Shown one piece after another: positions 60,515 through 64,000 of a stretch of 64,000 nucleotides of DNA. The stretch's first letter is position 1. Every line of letters starts with the position of its first letter. Source of the stretch: CAZHCA01 sp964530825 (lineage in GTDB: Bacteria > Bacteroidota > Bacteroidia > Chitinophagales > Saprospiraceae); the NCBI GenBank assembly GCA_964530825.1, contig CAZHCA010000010.1, positions 62,001 through 126,000 on the forward strand, written 5' to 3'. The notes under the pieces were generated by a model. That model searched no databases. It was not told the origin of the DNA and was given only the letters and a program-made list of their open reading frames with translations. Made by a program: the position numbers and the translations under genes.

Positions 60515-61300
60515 TTACCGCCGCCGCTGGGCAAACAACCAATCTAGTACGAATAGCTGGTCGGCATAAACATAATCCCAACTGTTATGGTCGACACCCT
60601 CGAACTCCGTGTAGATGACCTCCTTGCCCTGTTGGCGCAAAGCGGCAACAATGCTGCGGGAGTCCGTGACAGAAACGACGCTGTCATCAGCCCCGTGGAA
60701 AACCCAAATCGGCAAGTCGGGAATGTATTCGGCAAACTGCTTACTGGTAGGCCCGCAAATGGGAATAGCTGCAGCAAAACGATTGGGATAATGCGCCAAC
60801 ATATCCCAGGTGCCGGCCCCCCCCATCGACAGGCCGGTAATGTAAACGCGGGAGGGATCGCCGTTTTCTTCGGCAATTAGTCGCTCGACAACCTCCATGA
60901 TGAGCTCCTGCTGAACCGTGGTGCTGGAGTCATAGCGCTGTTCGCGGGACTGGTAATCGTAATTTCCCGAGGACCACCATGCCCCCTCCGGACACTGCGG
61001 GGCCACAATGAAGCAAGGATACTTGTACCGTACCTCTCGCCGGATAAAATCCTCGGCCACGTGTACCAGCTGTCGTCGATTGTCATTGCCCCGCTCGCCG
61101 GCGCCGTGCAGCAGCACTACGACGGGAACGCGTTCTCCAAACGGAATCTCCACCTGGGGTCGGGCCAGGCGATAGCGCAGGGTGTCGCCCTCATTGCTGG
61201 TTATGACCAAGGGTTCAAAAAGCTGGTAGATCTGGGCGTGGATATCTTTCGCCAGGAATAAAAAGCCCATCCAAAAGATGGGATAAATCATTTTAAGCAT
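60515..61300 (-). CDS. Secreted alpha/beta-hydrolase (predicted peptidase/esterase)
   Basis: A 261-aa protein with a signal peptide (MLKMIYPIFWMGFLFLAKDI, cut near HAQ). The catalytic triad is visible: Ser158 in the nucleophile elbow GLSMGG, an Asp in HGADDSVV (205/206) and His238 in VDHNSW. The oxyanion region is VVLLHGAGERGNDN. The set fits the group of prolyl-oligopeptidase-like/phospholipase-type hydrolases (COG4099-like). The substrate is unknown; the enzyme is likely periplasmic or exported. It follows the EAD11-like gene by 6 bp on the same strand, so the two form an apparent operon. Confidence 0.85.
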   Translation of the reverse strand: MLKMIYPIFWMGFLFLAKDIHAQIYQLFEPLVITSNEGDTLRYRLARPQVEIPFGERVPVVVLLHGAGERGNDNRRQLVHVAEDFIRREVRYKYPCFIVAPQCPEGAWWSSGNYDYQSREQRYDSSTTVQQELIMEVVERLIAEENGDPSRVYITGLSMGGAGTWDMLAHYPNRFAAAIPICGPTSKQFAEYIPDLPIWVFHGADDSVVSVTDSRSIVAALRQQGKEVIYTEFEGVDHNSWDYVYADQLFVLDWLFAQRRR

Positions 61301-61306
61301 AATTTC

Positions 61307-62830
61307 TCATTCAGATTGGAGATTACCTAGTAACGTTTCATTGAGCTTACGGATGCGCGGATCCTCCTCCCAATTGGGAACTAATTTTTTCAATGCTTCC
61401 AATTCCTCTAAGTTTTGGGTTTGGCGGATGGTAGCCACCCACCGGTCGGTCTTGCCGATAATTTCGCTGCGCAACTGATTGGCAAACTGTCCATTGGAAA
61501 ATTCTTGAAAATAGTCGAGATAAGCCGAGGGTGTATTCTCTAAATGCGCGATTTTCAATAGTGCCTTTTCCCGCCGTCCATCCGGAAATTGCGACAGGTA
61601 TTCCCGGTAGCGCTGGGCATCTCCGCTGAAGGCTGCCGATTTCCAGGTAGCCGTTTCTACCCGGTCGTAATTGCGTTCGGTGATTTCGTATTTTGCCAAG
61701 TATTCATCGTAGGAAGCCATTTTATAGGTGGAATCCTGGGGCGATACCGCCTCTGCTTTAAAGAAATACGCTTTTTCCACCAGGTTCTGGGCCCCGGTGG
61801 CAGTGCGGCCCTGATACTTCTGAATGAAGTGCCGGTAATCCTCTTCTTTATCTTGCAAATAGCGTACATAAGCGTACTCGTAGCGGTAAGGCATGACGGC
61901 CGCTAAGCTTACATTGACCACCAACAGTAAAGCCAGGGCCAGGGCAGCGTAGCGCACCCAGGATGGGGAGGAAGTGAACCACGACCGTGCTTTTTGCGGT
62001 GGATGAGGCCCGTTCAAATCAGCAGGCGAAGTTCCAGGCCCTTCTGACACCCACCAGGGCGTATTGGCCAGGCCGAACTGAATACCGGCTGATTTAAACA
62101 CTTCCTCACCTTTCTGTTGTGGTACCGAAGCACTCACCGCGATCATCTCTTCCAAGACCTCTTCCCTTAGCCGCTCTTTTCCTTTTACCTGTTCAATGAC
62201 GGCAACTTTGATCATCAGCGGGTGCCGGCCTTGCACCAGTGGGGTAACAAAAAATTGCCACTCCGTATAGGTGTCGCGGTCAATAAACTGCTCGGGGCTG
62301 TTAAGCGAACGGATGTTAAACCGCATTCCCCCGGAGTGGTCCAGCAGCTGCACTTGCATGACCTCGGAGATGCGAATAGCTTCAAGCCCCACGTGCCGGT
62401 CCAGCTGGATCTTTTCAGCGATCTGCTCTTTGGTGTGGGCTACCCTGATCATGCAGCGCGTCTCCTGCTGTACGGCCATTTGGCGTGGGATACGGTACAA
62501 CACATGCCCCAACATTGGTTGCCCTTTGCTGTAAGCACTAGGTCCCGCCTGCCCAGTCTGAAAATCGGTAAGCTCTAATTGATTGATCAATTGCAGCAGG
62601 TCGTAGGTGATACGATTATATTCGAGTTGAAGCTGCTCATTGCCAAGTACGCCCTGGATGCGCTTGAGGTTGGCATCCCGTAACCGGCGTTGCAGGAGGT
62701 GGACATCTGAAAGCCGGGGGCTGTCTTGTGGAAGCTCAGTTGCCATCTTTTCCAGTACCATGCAGGGACCGCCATTGGCATCGATGAGCAATTGGCGTAA
62801 TTCGGCTTTAAGACTGTTGATAGCTGGCAT
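61307..62830 (-). CDS. Membrane-anchored protein with N-terminal EAD11-like effector-associated domain
   Basis: A 507-aa protein in four parts. Residues 1-88 are an all-helical domain (LKAELRQLLIDANGGPCMVL ... LLQLINQL) matching effector-associated domain 11, a death-like adaptor of bacterial conflict/signalling systems described for multicellular bacteria. Residues about 105-232 form a beta-sandwich-like module (VLYRIPRQMAVQQETRCMIR and later TEWQFFVTPLVQGRHPLMIK). Residues 292-313 are one membrane helix (VRYAALALALLLVVNVSLAA). The C-terminus (320-507) is helical, with loose TPR-like repeats (YDEYLAKY, YREYLSQFPDGRR, YLDYFQEFSNG). EAD proteins pair with effectors that carry the same EAD, which would be elsewhere in the genome. 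Domain calls are from sequence memory. Confidence 0.72.
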   Translation of the reverse strand: MPAINSLKAELRQLLIDANGGPCMVLEKMATELPQDSPRLSDVHLLQRRLRDANLKRIQGVLGNEQLQLEYNRITYDLLQLINQLELTDFQTGQAGPSAYSKGQPMLGHVLYRIPRQMAVQQETRCMIRVAHTKEQIAEKIQLDRHVGLEAIRISEVMQVQLLDHSGGMRFNIRSLNSPEQFIDRDTYTEWQFFVTPLVQGRHPLMIKVAVIEQVKGKERLREEVLEEMIAVSASVPQQKGEEVFKSAGIQFGLANTPWWVSEGPGTSPADLNGPHPPQKARSWFTSSPSWVRYAALALALLLVVNVSLAAVMPYRYEYAYVRYLQDKEEDYRHFIQKYQGRTATGAQNLVEKAYFFKAEAVSPQDSTYKMASYDEYLAKYEITERNYDRVETATWKSAAFSGDAQRYREYLSQFPDGRREKALLKIAHLENTPSAYLDYFQEFSNGQFANQLRSEIIGKTDRWVATIRQTQNLEELEALKKLVPNWEEDPRIRKLNETLLGNLQSE

Positions 62831-62906
62831 CAGATGCGGGGTTCGATAAAGTAATATCCCAGGCTTACAAAAAAGCTAAAATAAATGGTTTATTCAACTA
62901 CTTGGT

Positions 62907-63665
62907 CTAGCCGGCCTCAACCTTAGCTTCGGGTCCATAGACAACTGTACTGGCTAATTGGTCCGGATTCATGGAAATCAATCGCAGGGCGGGGCGGCGG
63001 TGATCGACCGCGAAGTGCTCTTCGTGTTGGTCGATTTGAAAAAAACAAGCCGGCGTAATGTGTACGAGGAGGTTGCCAGTTTGCACCGTTTTCTCTACGT
63101 GGTAGTGCCCGCAAAAAACATGTACTAACCCGGGGTAAGCGGCCAGCAACTGCTGAAAACGTTCGGCTTCCAGAAAGTTGTGCTCCTGGTCCATGTAGGG
63201 CACGCCTCCGCACACCGGCGGATGGTGCATGAAAATAATCATGCCGGATGCCTGAGCGGCATGTACTTGTCGTTCTAACCACTCCCACTGCACACCGGAT
63301 AATCTCCGGGGTGTAGTGTCGAGAAACAGGATGGGCCGTCCTTCCCATTCCCGCCGGTAAAAGACCTCGGTGACATCGCTGACGGTAGGTTTTTGGCCAA
63401 AGATCCGGGCCATCTGAGAGGCATCATCATGATTACCCGAAATAACATCGTAGGGGATATCCAGCCGGTCTAATTCGCTCTTGAGGAGTTGGTAGACCTC
63501 CGCTTCGCCCTCCTGGAAACAAAGATCGCCCGAAACAACCATTCGGTCGGGTCGCAGTTCGCGTGTTCGATTTAGTGCCCAATCCAACTGGGCCCGGACA
63601 TCAATCCCATAAGGTCGTTCTCCCTGGGGCGCGATGTGCAGGTCGGTGATTTGTGTAATCCGCAT
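62907..63665 (-). CDS. CpdA-like metallophosphoesterase
   Basis: A 252-aa calcineurin-like phosphoesterase. The start at MRITQITDLH is chosen because the family motif begins there; upstream frame residues are not conserved-looking. Metal ligands are all present: Asp8/His10 (TDLH), Asp47 (SGDL), Asn78-His79-Asp80 (GNHDD), His147/148 (MHHPP) and His187/His189 (CGHYH). The spacing fits class III cyclic-nucleotide phosphodiesterases (CpdA/Icc), which can cleave cAMP or other phosphodiesters. The real substrate is not fixed by sequence. It is monocistronic, with 76 bp to the EAD11-like gene. Confidence 0.85.
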   Translation of the reverse strand: MRITQITDLHIAPQGERPYGIDVRAQLDWALNRTRELRPDRMVVSGDLCFQEGEAEVYQLLKSELDRLDIPYDVISGNHDDASQMARIFGQKPTVSDVTEVFYRREWEGRPILFLDTTPRRLSGVQWEWLERQVHAAQASGMIIFMHHPPVCGGVPYMDQEHNFLEAERFQQLLAAYPGLVHVFCGHYHVEKTVQTGNLLVHITPACFFQIDQHEEHFAVDHRRPALRLISMNPDQLASTVVYGPEAKVEAG

Positions 63666-63788
63666 AGTATGTTGATTTTTTAGCGCATTGGTCCGTGGGC
63701 GCATCGGCAAAATACGCTGCCGGCCAAGCATCTTTTCTGCGTTTCATCCTGTACCAGGTGGAGCTACGCCTGCCAAACCAAAAGTGGG

Positions 63789-64000
63789 TTATCCCTGGGG
63801 TTTGCTCCCGGCGTTCCGCAAGTGGACCAAACGATTCAGCAGATCAAACCAGAAGGGGGCGCCCAGGGTAATGGCAAAAGCGGTAACGATCCAGCCCAGG
63901 ACTTTAGCGCTCCAACCCCAGGCGGTCAAGCCTTCGACATTTGCTTCGTCCCAACCTAAGCCCAGTGGGGAGGCGGCATGATTAATCTCATTGTTGATCA
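63789..64000 (-). CDS. C-terminal end of a membrane protein (cut by window edge)
   Basis: The last 70 residues of a minus-strand gene running off the window. It includes the fragment SPLGLGWDEANVEGLTAWGW, then a membrane segment (VLGWIVTAFAITLGAPFWF) and the end DLLNRLVHLRNAGSKPQG. The GAPFWFDLLNR...R ending is common in uncharacterised bacterial membrane proteins. No function can be given. Confidence 0.7.
   Translation of the reverse strand, partial: INNEINHAASPLGLGWDEANVEGLTAWGWSAKVLGWIVTAFAITLGAPFWFDLLNRLVHLRNAGSKPQG

Noticed and set aside
1..64000. CRISPR arrays, tRNA genes, insertion sequences, integrase or attachment sites
   Set aside because: No regularly spaced repeats, cloverleaf-type sequences, transposase frames or terminal inverted repeats were seen anywhere in the window.

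Overview
The window comes from a chromosome of the phylum Bacteroidota, most likely a Saprospiria/Lewinella-type marine or multicellular lineage. The phylum call rests on a SusD/RagB nutrient-binding lipoprotein, type IX secretion/gliding genes (gldJ, a porP/sprF paralogue, porU, porV), the rplQ-carA-eno gene order, zinc-free L36 and S14 proteins, and promoters of the Bacteroidota form (TTTG or TTG, about 19-20 nt, TAnnTTTG). The class-level guess is inference: it rests on a crtD-cruF-crtZ carotenoid trio (saproxanthin/myxol-type pigments) and an effector-associated-domain (EAD11-like) protein.

Layout. (1) 1-5.5 kb: the 3' end of a susD-like gene, an OmpA-family protein, a Glu/Leu/Phe/Val dehydrogenase, and a protein with an arginase fold but no metal ligands. 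(2) 5.5-15 kb: murF-gldJ-porP on the minus strand, divergent from porU-porV on the plus strand. (3) 15.0-15.4 kb: RNase P RNA on the minus strand, then an NtrY-like sensor kinase. (4) 18-20.7 kb: the carotenoid genes crtD-cruF-crtZ, then an unknown tail-anchored protein. (5) 21.4-25.2 kb: carA, eno, a DivIC/FtsB-like protein and sucD, all minus strand. (6) 25.5-45 kb: the merged str-S10-spc-alpha ribosomal protein superoperon, read on the minus strand from rpsL to rplQ with fusA, secY, map, infA and rpoA inside it. It is broken by hairpins and promoter-like elements at rpsJ/rplC and rpsC/rplP. (7) 45.2-46.0 kb: two small minus-strand proteins, a DUF4112 membrane protein and a zinc-ribbon protein, then a 524-bp gap.

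(8) 46.5-60.5 kb: the most unusual part, a tightly packed 14-kb plus-strand operon of six genes. Four are giant or large proteins of unknown function without recognisable export signals: 1556, 611, 1150 (DUF6603-like) and 947 aa. They are followed by a phage tail-fibre-like 317-aa protein and a 64-aa coiled coil overlapping it by 4 nt. The 1556-aa protein contains a biotinyl/lipoyl-like domain whose modified lysine is replaced by aspartate. No sheath, tube, baseplate, transposase or integrase gene is nearby. I propose this as an undescribed multi-protein assembly and mark its function as unknown.

(9) 60.5-64 kb: convergent minus-strand genes: a membrane-anchored EAD11-like protein in an apparent operon with a secreted alpha/beta hydrolase, a CpdA-like metallophosphoesterase, and the end of a membrane protein running off the window.

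The housekeeping blocks are conventional. The leads worth pursuing are the 46.5-60.5 kb operon with its conflict-type neighbour, the pseudo-arginase beside the type IX genes, and the regulatory breaks inside the ribosomal superoperon.
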